Shown here: piece by piece, positions 16,661 to 24,437 of the stretch
How the letters are laid out: every line of letters begins with the position of its first letter
How positions within the stretch are numbered: the first letter of the stretch is position 1
NCBI GenBank assembly: GCA_965237635.1
Contig: CBDEFX010000002.1
Span: 2,294,001 to 2,358,000 of the forward strand
Length of the DNA stretch: 64,000 nt
From: CBDEFX01 sp965237635
Lineage (GTDB): Bacteria > Chloroflexota > Dehalococcoidia > Lucifugimonadales > CAUZJF01
Direction: 5' to 3'
Notes under the pieces: generated by a model
The model's input: the letters and a program-made list of their open reading frames with translations, nothing else
What the model was told of the DNA's origin: nothing
Databases searched by the model: none
Program-made: the position numbers and the translations under genes

Positions 16661-17161
16661 ATGTGGTACCTGCTGACGGACCGTGTGGGCGCCAAGCGAT
16701 TCCTCGAGCTCGGTTGCGCCCTAGGATATACCGCAGCACTGATGGCTGACGCCGGTGGCCCGGAGTCGCACGTGGATGCGGTCGAGAACAACGCTCTCCA
16801 CGCAGACCTGGCCGAATCGGAGCTGTCTTCGAAGGGGCTCGGCAACCGGGTGCGGGTCCTGAGGGGCGAAGCAAAGGACATCCTGCCTAACTTGACCGAC
16901 CCGTACGACGTAGTTTTCCTGGACGGCGGCCACGAGGGGCTGGTGCCTGATCTGACTCGACTCACTCACCAGGGAGGCGTCCTGATCGACTCAGAAGTGA
17001 AATCGCAGTTGTTCGGCGACGTAGAGGCCGCCCTGACGCGTCTGAAGTCCCGACTGGGCAGAAGTAACGAGGAAGACGAGCGAGCGCGTGCGGCGGCCCA
17101 GACCGGGTACGGCGAAGCCGTCGAAAACGCGATCAAGACTGCTCGGTCGACAGTAGAGTGA
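16661..17161 (+). CDS. O-methyltransferase-like protein, N-terminus frameshifted
   Basis: 166 residues of a class I SAM-dependent methyltransferase: FLELGCALGYTAALMADAG is motif I, followed by VDAVENN, and VVFLDGGHEGLV holds the metal/SAM-binding Asp. The family normally has 15-30 residues before this point. A short frame from ATG 16596 encodes MAENSAAKRSAALIPALPPE, a plausible native N-terminus, but it is in a different frame and stops at about 16676. One missing base near 16655 would join the two. This is either a sequencing error or a real inactivating frameshift. The target of methylation is unknown. Confidence 0.65.
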   Translation: MWYLLTDRVGAKRFLELGCALGYTAALMADAGGPESHVDAVENNALHADLAESELSSKGLGNRVRVLRGEAKDILPNLTDPYDVVFLDGGHEGLVPDLTRLTHQGGVLIDSEVKSQLFGDVEAALTRLKSRLGRSNEEDERARAAAQTGYGEAVENAIKTARSTVE

Positions 17162-17173
17162 ACGTCTAACACG

Positions 17174-17380
17174 TCACGCCGGCGGACCCACTACGACGAT
17201 GTTTCCGTACTTGACACCTCCGTACCCCTGTGCTACTTTCGAGCCCATCTGGAATGCCGCACGCTGGATGACTTCTGGCGCACAAACACGCAGGCCAGCG
17301 CCCATTTCCTCAGCGAACAATGGGGCCTGCAAACAGGTGAACCCGCGAACAAAGGCGTGACGTACGACAACTGGCTGGAG
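17174..17380 (-). pseudogene. Possible remnant of an unrecognised gene
   Basis: On the minus strand an open stretch of about 65 codons ends with EEMGAGLRVCAPEVIQ and KVAQGYGGVKYGNIVVVGPP before a stop at 17174. The composition is protein-like, but no start or upstream part exists, because otsA (plus strand) begins at 17391. I do not recognise the family. It may be a 3' fragment of a deleted gene or chance. Confidence 0.25.
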
Positions 17381-17390
17381 GACCGATGGG

Positions 17391-18800
17391 ATGGGGAAGA
17401 AGCCGCCCAGCAGACGACGTCTTGTCCTGGTATCGAACCGGGTACCCTCGGCCCCAATGGTCGCGGGCCAAGGGCCAGATCGGGAAGGGGCCGTTGGAGG
17501 GCTCGTAAACGCCATTCAGCCGGTGATGGAACGCCAAGGGGGGCTGTGGTTCGGGTGGAGTGGAAAGAGCACCGCGAGGAAGCCCGACAGCATCCCCACG
17601 GTCTCATCCTCCGGGCGGGTCGCGCTGGCGACACTAGACCTCTCCGAGGACGAGGCCGCCCTCTACTACACAGGCTTCGCCAATCGGACCCTTTGGCCCC
17701 TGCTACATAGTCTTCCTGAGCGCGTCACGATCCGGCGTGACACCTATGAGTCCTACCGGCGGATCAATCGGCGGTTCGCCGAAGCCCTCCGTCCCTTCCT
17801 CCGGCCAAGCGACTTGGTCTGGGTGCAGGACTTCCACCTGTTCCACGTTGGCCGCGAGTTACGCAGGCTGAACTGGAAAGGCAAGACCGGGTTTTTCCTA
17901 CATGTCCCCTTCCCCCCAGCGGATATCTTCGCGGTCCTGCCGTGGGCCCGCAATATCCTGGAGGGGCTCATGGACTACGACCTCGTCGGATTCCAGACCG
18001 AGCGTGATGTTTACAACGCCGTTGACGCCCTCCGGACCGACGTTGGAGGTGTGTTCAAGGACCGTAAGTTCGTCCACAACGGCATGTCGCTGCGGGTCGG
18101 CGCATATCCCGTCGGTATAGAGCCGTCTACTTTTCGACCGAAGGCGGTCGAGGAGGAGTCGAACTCCACTCCGCGCCGACGGGCCCAGACCCCTGCGGAC
18201 CAACTCTCGATCCTGGGAGTCGACCGCCTGGACTACACGAAGGGGATACCGCAGCGGCTGAGGGCCATCGAAAGGCTCCTGGAGCGCAATCCCTCGTTGC
18301 GGGGCAAGGTCAGCTTCATACAGATATGCGCACCCTCGCGCACGCGGGTGCCCGAGTACATGCGTGAGAAGGAACGCGTGGAGGGTCTGGTTGGACAGAT
18401 TAACGGACGATTCTCGGGGGCAAGCTGGATGCCGATTCGCTACCTCTATCGGTCCTACCCGCCAGAGGCGCTAGCGCAATTCTACAAAGAGGCTGATGTC
18501 TGCCTGGTCACGCCTTTGCGAGACGGCATGAACCTGGTTGCCAAGGAGTTTGTGGCGTCCCAGCGCGATGAACCTGGCGTCCTCGTGTTGTCCAGGTTTT
18601 GCGGCGCGGCTGAATCGATGCGTGGCGCACTGATCGTCAATCCTCACGACATCGACGGCACGGCGGCTGCCATCTATAGAGCGCTCAGAATGCCAAAGCA
18701 AGAGCGCTCCCAGCGCATGAGCGCCTTGATGGACAATGTGACGACTCACACAGCCGGTAGCTGGTGTGAAGCTTTCCAGGGGGACCTTGTGGACGTCTAG
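17391..18800 (+). CDS. otsA: Trehalose-6-phosphate synthase
   Basis: A 469-residue GT20 glycosyltransferase making trehalose 6-phosphate from a nucleotide-glucose and glucose 6-phosphate. Marks include the N-terminal LVLVSNRVP, GGLVNAIQPVM (phosphate-binding loop), DLVWVQDFHLF, FFLHVPFPPADIF, GVDRLDYTKGIPQRL, and the C-terminal VTPLRDGMNLVAKEFVA. All regions expected for OtsA are present. A TTGACA-17-TACTTT promoter-like pair lies at 17211-17239. The phosphatase gene otsB is convergent, ending 33 bp away, so the pathway is encoded here but not as one operon. Confidence 0.93.
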   Translation: MGKKPPSRRRLVLVSNRVPSAPMVAGQGPDREGAVGGLVNAIQPVMERQGGLWFGWSGKSTARKPDSIPTVSSSGRVALATLDLSEDEAALYYTGFANRTLWPLLHSLPERVTIRRDTYESYRRINRRFAEALRPFLRPSDLVWVQDFHLFHVGRELRRLNWKGKTGFFLHVPFPPADIFAVLPWARNILEGLMDYDLVGFQTERDVYNAVDALRTDVGGVFKDRKFVHNGMSLRVGAYPVGIEPSTFRPKAVEEESNSTPRRRAQTPADQLSILGVDRLDYTKGIPQRLRAIERLLERNPSLRGKVSFIQICAPSRTRVPEYMREKERVEGLVGQINGRFSGASWMPIRYLYRSYPPEALAQFYKEADVCLVTPLRDGMNLVAKEFVASQRDEPGVLVLSRFCGAAESMRGALIVNPHDIDGTAAAIYRALRMPKQERSQRMSALMDNVTTHTAGSWCEAFQGDLVDV

Positions 18801-18832
18801 CGGAGACGGTCCGTGGTGACCCGTAACAGGAC

Positions 18833-19642
18833 CTAGCCTGCCGCCGCCAACGACTCAAGGAAAACCTCGACCTCACTAACACCCTCCAGGCCGTAGTCTG
18901 CCGACCTAACCAGCTCCTCGGGCGAGTCCTCGTAGATAACAGCCACTCCGATCCCGTGGACGTCACCGGCGGCACGCAGCTCTCCTAACGCGTTCAGCGC
19001 GTCCACGTCTGTTGTGTCGTCGCCAATGACAACGACGCTGTCGACCTCACGTTCCCTGACCAGCTTCCGAACGGCGTAGCCCTTGTCGAGACCGACCGGG
19101 GCCCGGATCTCCAGGACCATTTTCCCCCAGAACATCTCTAGCTCGTCCGTGCCGGTGGCCGAGTCAAGAGCTACCTGTAGCATACGCCGGGCATGGTCAG
19201 GGTCCGAGGCCAGCCGGTAATGGACCGATACGCTGTGCTGCTTGTCATCCCAGACGAGTCCCGGGAGAGCCACCGCCGTCCTGAGACCGTCGAAGACTCG
19301 CTTGATCTTGTCGCGATATTCGGCCACTCCCGGCGCGACGGAAACCTGTCCGGCCTCCAGATACTCGGCACCATGATTACCCACATACATTATGTTGTCG
19401 ACAAGGACCTTCGCCTGAAGGTCGCGCACCGCCCTACCCGACATCACACAAACCAATTCGATGGTATCCGCGAGGCGACGCAAGGAGTCAGCCGCCCTTC
19501 GCGACACCATGGCCTCATCAGGCCTCGAAGCTATCTCGGCGATCGTGCCATCAAAGTCGACGATCAGGCCCCACCGGCCTGTCTGGAATACCGTGTGCAC
19601 ACGGACAAGGTGGTCGAGAAGTTTCGGTGCAGACGCAACCAA
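18833..19642 (-). CDS. otsB: Trehalose-6-phosphate phosphatase
   Basis: A HAD-superfamily phosphatase of about 269 residues that removes phosphate from trehalose 6-phosphate. Motif I is VDFDGTIAE (residues 28-36 from the chosen start), motif II VCVMSGR, and motifs III/IV lie around KGYAVRKLV and VVIGDDTTDVDAL. The start is placed at TTG 19642, behind AAGGGG. The longer frame to 19729 would run through the divergent promoter at 19657-19686 and is less likely. It is convergent with otsA. Confidence 0.85.
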   Translation of the reverse strand: MVASAPKLLDHLVRVHTVFQTGRWGLIVDFDGTIAEIASRPDEAMVSRRAADSLRRLADTIELVCVMSGRAVRDLQAKVLVDNIMYVGNHGAEYLEAGQVSVAPGVAEYRDKIKRVFDGLRTAVALPGLVWDDKQHSVSVHYRLASDPDHARRMLQVALDSATGTDELEMFWGKMVLEIRAPVGLDKGYAVRKLVREREVDSVVVIGDDTTDVDALNALGELRAAGDVHGIGVAVIYEDSPEELVRSADYGLEGVSEVEVFLESLAAAG

Positions 19643-19656
19643 ATTTAGATTACCCC

Positions 19657-19686
19657 TTGACAAGAACCCCTGTTCTGTTCTATATT
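19657..19686 (+). promoter_or_regulatory. Strong sigma-70 promoter
   Basis: TTGACA at 19657-19662 and TATATT at 19681-19686, with an 18-bp spacer. It drives the small gene at 19720, whose GTG start has AGGAGA upstream, and probably ftsZ. Confidence 0.8.
19664..19675 (+). promoter_or_regulatory. LexA/DinR-like operator inside the promoter spacer
   Basis: GAACCCCTGTTC matches the GAAC-N4-GTTC core of the Gram-positive-type SOS box. It lies between the -35 and -10, where a bound repressor would block RNA polymerase. Extra GTTC motifs follow at 19677 and 19687. Confidence 0.5.
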
Positions 19687-19719
19687 GTTCTAACTTAGCA
19701 TCCGGGTCAGGAGACCAAC

Positions 19720-19989
19720 GTGAACGCAACAGCTACCAGACCGCCTTCAGAACAGCTTGAGTTTCCGGGGATACCCACGCTGGCGGCACCCGGACCCGAC
19801 GCGAGCTGGCGTAACGTGCTGCCGGGGCAGGAAGTCGTTTACCTCGGCAAGATTTCAGACGGCCCACGCTACGGCGCCAGGGGCCTTGTCAAGAATACGC
19901 TGAATCAACGGGCCGTCGTCGACATGGGGAGAGCCGGAATATGGCACATACCCTACTATTTCCTGGCGATTCCTGCAGCGGCTGATTAG
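19720..19989 (+). CDS. Small conserved-looking hypothetical protein upstream of ftsZ
   Basis: 89 residues with a GTG start and an AGGAGA ribosome-binding site six bases upstream. Residues 1-35 are Pro/Ala-rich. The rest (GQEVVYLGKISDGPRYGARGLVKN through YYFLAIPAA) suggests a small all-beta, SH3-like or KOW-like fold, which is inference from the pattern of Val/Gly/Tyr residues. I do not recognise a named family. It is expressed from a strong promoter containing a LexA-like box and precedes ftsZ by 65 bp, so a link to DNA damage response or division control is possible. Confidence 0.65.
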   Translation: MNATATRPPSEQLEFPGIPTLAAPGPDASWRNVLPGQEVVYLGKISDGPRYGARGLVKNTLNQRAVVDMGRAGIWHIPYYFLAIPAAAD

Positions 19990-20054
19990 GACTAGGCGAC
20001 ACTCGATTCTCACGAGCACCGAACCCGCGATGACACTGACAAGGGAGGCTTCCC

Positions 20055-21119
20055 ATGGAATCTGAAGGGTCACAGCTCCGGATCAAGGTTGTGGGGGTGG
20101 GCGGAGCCGGAGGCAACGCCGTCTCCAGAATGGCCGACAGGAAGCTCCACGGGCTGGAGTTTCTCGCGATCAACACCGACGGCCAGGCTTTGAATCGCAT
20201 GAACGGCGTACCGACACTCGCGATAGGTCCTTCGACAACGGGCGGAATGGGCTCAGGCGGCAACGCCGACGTAGGGCGAAAGGCGATCCGAGAGAGCCAT
20301 GACCAGGTCGCGCAGCTCCTGGCGGGGGCGGACATGGTCTTCGTCACTGCCGGGATGGGCGGCGGGACTGGCACCGGGGCAGCTCCTGCCATAGCCGAGA
20401 TGGCAAAGCGGCAGGGCGCCCTCACCGTAGCTGTCACCACGCGACCTTTCTCCTTCGAGGGAGCCCTTCGCCGGGAGGTCGCCGACCAAGGGCTTCAGCA
20501 GCTGGAGCAAAAGGTCGACACCCTCATAACCGTTGACAACGACCGCCTCCTTTCATCCCTCGATGGGAAGCTCTCGCTCGAGCAGGCGTTCCGGCTAGCC
20601 GATGAGGTGTTGCGCCAGGGCGTGCAGGGGATATCGGAGATAATCACCGTGCCCGGACTCATCAACGTAGACTTCGCCGACGTCAGGTCGGTAATCGCCG
20701 ACGGCGGCGCGGCCTTTATGGCAGTCGGAGAGGGCAAGGGTAGGGCTGCAGCAAATGAGGCTGTCCAGTCGGCCCTGGCCAATCCGCTCTTCGACGCTCC
20801 CTTGCAGGGCGCCACGGGAATCCTGTTCAACATCAAGGGTGGCAAGGATCTGGAGCTTGGCGAGGTCAACGAGGTCGCTTCCATCATTCGGGAGGCCAGC
20901 CAGTCCCAGGCCCGTGTTATCTTCGGGGTCGTCCAGGACCCGAGGTCGAAGAAACGAGTGAGCATCACCCTGGTTGCCACCGGACTGAACGGCAAGCGGA
21001 ATGGTGACGAGCTGAGTTCCGAGGCTCACTATTTTCAGCCCGTGCCCAAACCTGCCGGGAAGTCGGCCTCCAACGGTCACGGAGTGGTTGCCGCGTCAAC
21101 GAGCCACAAGCTACTGTAG
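20055..21119 (+). CDS. ftsZ: Cell division GTPase FtsZ
   Basis: A 354-residue tubulin-like GTPase that polymerises into the division ring. The GTP-binding elements are intact: VVGVGGAGGNAV (residues 12-23), NTDGQAL, and the tubulin signature GGGTGTG (102-108); the T7 region shows GLINVDFADVR. The tail after about residue 320 is a short linker ending in SHKLL. The usual conserved C-terminal peptide that binds FtsA/ZipA is not seen. No ftsA, ftsQ or mur genes are near, so this ftsZ lies outside a classic division cluster. Confidence 0.93.
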   Translation: MESEGSQLRIKVVGVGGAGGNAVSRMADRKLHGLEFLAINTDGQALNRMNGVPTLAIGPSTTGGMGSGGNADVGRKAIRESHDQVAQLLAGADMVFVTAGMGGGTGTGAAPAIAEMAKRQGALTVAVTTRPFSFEGALRREVADQGLQQLEQKVDTLITVDNDRLLSSLDGKLSLEQAFRLADEVLRQGVQGISEIITVPGLINVDFADVRSVIADGGAAFMAVGEGKGRAAANEAVQSALANPLFDAPLQGATGILFNIKGGKDLELGEVNEVASIIREASQSQARVIFGVVQDPRSKKRVSITLVATGLNGKRNGDELSSEAHYFQPVPKPAGKSASNGHGVVAASTSHKLL

Positions 21120-21167
21120 CTCCAGTCCCAGGCCCCGCTACGTCTCAGGTGCCCTGGTCTGGAGCTA
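21117..21167 (+). terminator. Large hairpin after ftsZ
   Basis: TAGCTCCAG (21117-21125) pairs with CTGGAGCTA (21159-21167), and an inner CCCAGG/CCCTGG pair extends the stem. The T content downstream is only moderate, so an intrinsic terminator is likely but not certain. The 5' arm includes the ftsZ stop codon. Confidence 0.5.
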
Positions 21168-21239
21168 TCCCACTTATTGATGTCGCCTTTTGTAGGCGCG
21201 ATTTCGTCGTGAGTCGAAGTTGTTTTCGGTTCTGACCTA

Positions 21240-21268
21240 TTGACAATCAGTGAGCCTTATGGTACCCT
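21240..21268 (+). promoter_or_regulatory. Sigma-70 promoter for the coiled-coil gene
   Basis: TTGACA at 21240-21245 and TACCCT at 21263-21268, with 17-bp spacing. The -35 is consensus. The weak -10 overlaps operator-like repeats. Confidence 0.6.
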
Positions 21269-21294
21269 TATGGCAGTTTCCCGTAGCCATAAGG
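21255..21294 (+). promoter_or_regulatory. Phased triple operator-like repeat
   Basis: CCTTATGG occurs at 21255-21262 and 21266-21273, and its reverse complement CCATAAGG at 21287-21294. Offsets of 11 and 21 bp put all three on one helix face. They span the -10, the start point and the ribosome-binding site of the gene at 21303. Confidence 0.65.
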
Positions 21295-21302
21295 AGCCTG
21301 GC

Positions 21303-21734
21303 ATGATACGGGGTTTCGACAATCTCCGAGAAGAACTGCGAAATGAAGTCAGAGAACTTGAGCTTGAAATAGTGCGCTTGGGGGAGCGGCTCGCCGAGAA
21401 GAGCAGATTGCTCACCAGGCTAGAGGTCGACACGGGAGAGTCAAGGCCGCCTCCGCTTACGCCCCTCCGGGGAAATGGCATAAGAAGCATCACAGCGCTG
21501 CCTATCGATCACTATGAGGTGGATGGCCAGCGTTTCAGAAACGCTGGCCACGTTCTGGATTATTTCAATGCGCCTCACTACTTCTCCAAGAAGAATCCGG
21601 GTAAGAAGGATCAGGCAACGCGGGAAATAATCCGATGGGCAAGGCGGAATCCCTCGGAAGCTCGAACCGTCACGGTGGTATTCCGTGATGGGACTAGCAG
21701 CGACCTTTACACAGCGGTGATGAATGCGGCTTAG
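21303..21734 (+). CDS. Hypothetical protein with N-terminal coiled coil
   Basis: A 143-residue protein. The ATG at 21303 has AAGGAG upstream; the longer frame from 21240 begins inside the promoter and is rejected. Residues 5-40 form a strong heptad-type coiled coil (LREELRNEVRELELEIV). The rest is basic and aromatic, with HYEVDGQRFRNAGHVLDYF, HYFSKKNPGKKDQATREI and a C-terminal TVTVVFRDG strand, perhaps a small DNA-binding or scaffold domain. No family is recognised. The phased operator overlapping its promoter suggests tight, possibly self-imposed, control. Confidence 0.65.
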   Translation: MIRGFDNLREELRNEVRELELEIVRLGERLAEKSRLLTRLEVDTGESRPPPLTPLRGNGIRSITALPIDHYEVDGQRFRNAGHVLDYFNAPHYFSKKNPGKKDQATREIIRWARRNPSEARTVTVVFRDGTSSDLYTAVMNAA

Positions 21735-21789
21735 GGTTCCGGCCTAGTAAACGGATTCCACTACCACGGTGGATTCGATGGTTGATATG

Positions 21790-22062
21790 CTTGTCATTCT
21801 GAACGGAGCGAAGAATCTATACACTGCACCTCAAGGCGACTTTGTATGAGCGGTCAGCTTTGGATTCTTCGTGGGCTCCGCTCCTCAGAATGACAGCCTG
21901 ACCGCACAGTCCTGCTTGATTGTACTTATAAGTACTGAGTCAACTTGATTCCTCCATGTCTTTCCGAGCGTAGCGAGGAATCTGGGAAGGTGTGGTCTGG
22001 TTAAAGTTCCGGCCGCCCCACCTCAGGTTCTTCGTCGCTCCGCTCCCCAGAATGACATCTCT
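21790..22062. repeat. Two adjacent dispersed hairpin elements
   Basis: The first pairs CATTCTGAACGGAGCGAAGA near 21796 with an inverted arm ending CTCAGAATGACA near 21894. The second pairs TTTCCGAGCGTAGCGAGGAA near 21961 with an inverted arm near 22030-22058. They belong to the same family as the element at 11.4 kb. The 21735-22078 gap holds nothing else recognisable. Confidence 0.7.
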
Positions 22063-22078
22063 GGAACTTTGTTCACTA

Positions 22079-22939
22079 CTAGTCGAAGAGGCCGTTGCGA
22101 ATGTGCTCTTCGATAGTGTCTGCGACCAGCTCGGGCCGCTGTAAAGGAACGTCGTGGATGCTGTCCTCGAGCCAGACGGTCTTGCTTACCGGCAACAGCT
22201 GTTCGGCTTTGGCTATCGACTGATCGAAGCTCGCCCGCCAGCCCTCGGCTGCACCGTCTTTCCGCGTCGGCATCAGCAGCGTGGGACACGCTACCTTCGA
22301 ATAAAGTGTAGACGGCTTCTGGTCCCAGCACGCGTCGATAATCTCCATGTGGTTCTTCCGGCTAAGCCGGGCGCGAATGGTGTTGTCTTCAAGCACTTCG
22401 AAGTTGGCGAGCACTATCTGTTCGATTTCGGGAGTGATCTCAAATCCCCAGTCCCTTGACCGGCCCATCGCCCTGAACTGATCGACCGTCGTGCCGGTGA
22501 AATCCGGCGGGGCCATCTCTTCCCTCGCGCGCTCCAGCGTCATGCCCGGGACCGCCGAGACCTCGATCGTGCCCCCGTCTATCAAACAAAGTCCTTTCGC
22601 CGTCGTGGGATAGGTGGCGGCGAACTCGACGGCCACGTTTCCGCCCCATGAGTGCCCGACCAGAATCGGTCTATCGGCACCGCCGGCCTCTATGAACTTG
22701 CGAAGGTCCCCGGCCACCGTTGCAAAGTCGTACCCGCGATCAGGTTTCTCGCTCTCACCGTGACCGCGTTGGTCGAGCGCCAGGACCGCGAACCGCTCGC
22801 TGAAGATAGGGGCCACCAGGTCCCAGATATGGCAAGTAGAAGCGAGGCCGTGTATCAGGATAACTGGCTGGCCGGACCCTCCCCAGTCCCTGTAGTGCAA
22901 TCGCAGCCCATCGACCGACATCCATTCATCTCTCGGCAT
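22079..22939 (-). CDS. Alpha/beta hydrolase
   Basis: A 286-residue alpha/beta-fold hydrolase: the oxyanion-loop motif VILIHGLASTCHIWD lies near residue 25, DQRGHGESEKP near 54, and the nucleophile elbow VGHSWGGN near 93 with Ser95. A late acidic residue and the C-terminal LEDSIHDVPLQRPE supply the catalytic Asp/His. The cap domain is moderate. Substrate prediction is not possible; epoxide-hydrolase- and haloalkane-dehalogenase-like proteins share this layout. The PAC2 gene ends 5 bp upstream on the same strand, so they are likely co-transcribed. Confidence 0.85.
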   Translation of the reverse strand: MPRDEWMSVDGLRLHYRDWGGSGQPVILIHGLASTCHIWDLVAPIFSERFAVLALDQRGHGESEKPDRGYDFATVAGDLRKFIEAGGADRPILVGHSWGGNVAVEFAATYPTTAKGLCLIDGGTIEVSAVPGMTLERAREEMAPPDFTGTTVDQFRAMGRSRDWGFEITPEIEQIVLANFEVLEDNTIRARLSRKNHMEIIDACWDQKPSTLYSKVACPTLLMPTRKDGAAEGWRASFDQSIAKAEQLLPVSKTVWLEDSIHDVPLQRPELVADTIEEHIRNGLFD

Positions 22940-22944
22940 CAGGG

Positions 22945-23832
22945 TTACTCGGGACCATCCGGCCTACCAGGCTGCTGGCTTCTCAAAAACTCCTCAAGCT
23001 CCTCCACCATCGCATCGGAGCTCGGCATATCTCCGTCCGGCTCGTTAGCGTCATCGTAACGCTTCTCAAGCGTCTGAACATAGGCGCTCACGTCGGACTG
23101 CTTGGCGATGGCCTCGTTTACCTCCACCTCATAAGATTGTGCGTCCTCGCGGAGTTCCTCGAGGTCAACGTCAAAGTCCACGAGACCCCGGAGCCTGCTG
23201 AGAAGTGCATAGCTCACTCTTGGGTCCGGCGACGTCGTAACGTAGTGGGGACTGTGACCCCATAGGCTGGCATGGGAAAGCCCCCGGTCGATGGAGGCCT
23301 CCATAAAAGCACTATGTATCCCGGTAGGCCCTTGATACCCGGAGCCGCGAATTCCGAGCCATTCAACCTTTTGCGACAGCTCCGGAGAGCTGGCGCGCCC
23401 AGTCACCCTTGGCTCTCTTGTGTGAGGTACAGCGTCGAGGAGTGAGCCGAGGGAGGCGACGAGCTGCACGCCGCACAGCTCCGCGACTCGTAACATGAGG
23501 CCAGAGAAGGCCCGCCATTTGAGGTTTGGCTCCGTCCCCACGTAAAGGACGAGCCCTCGGGACGAGTCCTCCGGCACATAGTAGTAGAAATCATTGGCCG
23601 GCCAACGTGTGTGCCGCTCACCGCTGTCATCCAGACGCATCTCAGGTCTGACCACAGTAAAATCGTAGAACTCCTCCGGGTCGATCTCGGCGAACTTCTT
23701 GGCTGGAAGCCTTTCGACGAGGTGCAACACCGCCCGCGTAGCCGCCTCACCGGCATCCGGCCACCCAGCGAAAGCGACAATCATCGTTGGCAGGGCCTGT
23801 TCAGGCTCTTCGTGGACTATCAGTGCATCCAT
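22945..23832 (-). CDS. PAC2 family protein
   Basis: A 295-residue PAC2 (proteasome-assembly-chaperone-like) protein. The family start MIVAFAGWPDAGEAATRAV is seen at about residues 17-35, then YDFTVVRPEMR, the GSLLDAVPHTREP motif, and GPTGIHSAFMEA. The C-terminal 60 residues are acidic and predicted coiled coil. In actinobacteria such proteins are linked to proteasome or protein-quality functions. No proteasome or Pup genes are visible here, so the role is open. It probably forms an operon with the downstream hydrolase. Confidence 0.85.
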   Translation of the reverse strand: MDALIVHEEPEQALPTMIVAFAGWPDAGEAATRAVLHLVERLPAKKFAEIDPEEFYDFTVVRPEMRLDDSGERHTRWPANDFYYYVPEDSSRGLVLYVGTEPNLKWRAFSGLMLRVAELCGVQLVASLGSLLDAVPHTREPRVTGRASSPELSQKVEWLGIRGSGYQGPTGIHSAFMEASIDRGLSHASLWGHSPHYVTTSPDPRVSYALLSRLRGLVDFDVDLEELREDAQSYEVEVNEAIAKQSDVSAYVQTLEKRYDDANEPDGDMPSSDAMVEELEEFLRSQQPGRPDGPE

Positions 23833-23863
23833 CAGGGTTTCCTAGCCGATGCGCTTCCGTTCC

Positions 23864-24437
23864 CTAAATCCTAGCGCCTTTAAGAGTGCTGGCGAAGCGC
23901 CTAAAGGTCGGGCTCTTCTCCAAGATGTTCTGGGGCTTGACGAATTCCGCTATCTTCTCATTGTGCACTGTCTTTACGAAGCCCTTGCGATTATCCCGAA
24001 ATCTTCGGTGCATCAGCTCGGCGGGTCTTTGGTGATCCTCAGGATTACCTTTGATGCTGAGCACGGCCTGTCTACCCAGGACCTTTCTCAGAGCGTCAGC
24101 GTCGCAGGCGAGCCAGCCCTCGAGAGAGTGGTCGACGACGATATAAGTCGACCGACAGACCACGTGTCACTCGATTTAGTCGCGCAGACGCGGTGCTTAC
24201 GTTCCTCACGGTCTCTTCTACGTCTACGCCCTCAGAGTCTCGGAAGACCAGTATTCTCTTTAGCTGCCTTTGGGTTGCCTGAAGAGCCTCAACGTGGCGC
24301 CTCATGACCTGGGCATCGAGCATATCACCCTGTGGGACGACCCTTACGTGTACGCGGACCCGGTAGCCCAACTTGCGGATGAGAATAGGAATCGTCTGTT
24401 TGTCGCTTGGCCCCTCGACGAAGACACCCAGGCTCAA
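23864..24437 (-). pseudogene. TOPRIM-like (DUF4276/DUF3226-type) partner of the ATPase, frameshifted
   Basis: The start is TTG 24437, whose T-T-G-A overlaps the ATPase stop codon and follows GGGGGAG, so the pair is translationally coupled. The N-terminal half reads LGVFVEGPSDKQTIPILI and RILVFRDSEGVD, the two acidic motifs of a TOPRIM fold. The remaining half, with YIVVDHSLEGWLACD and RRFRDNRKGFVKTV, is in another frame from about 24150, so one base has been gained or lost. Together they match the layout of DUF4276-type nuclease-like partners of OLD-related ATPases. It is either a recently inactivated gene or one with a sequencing error. Confidence 0.65.
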
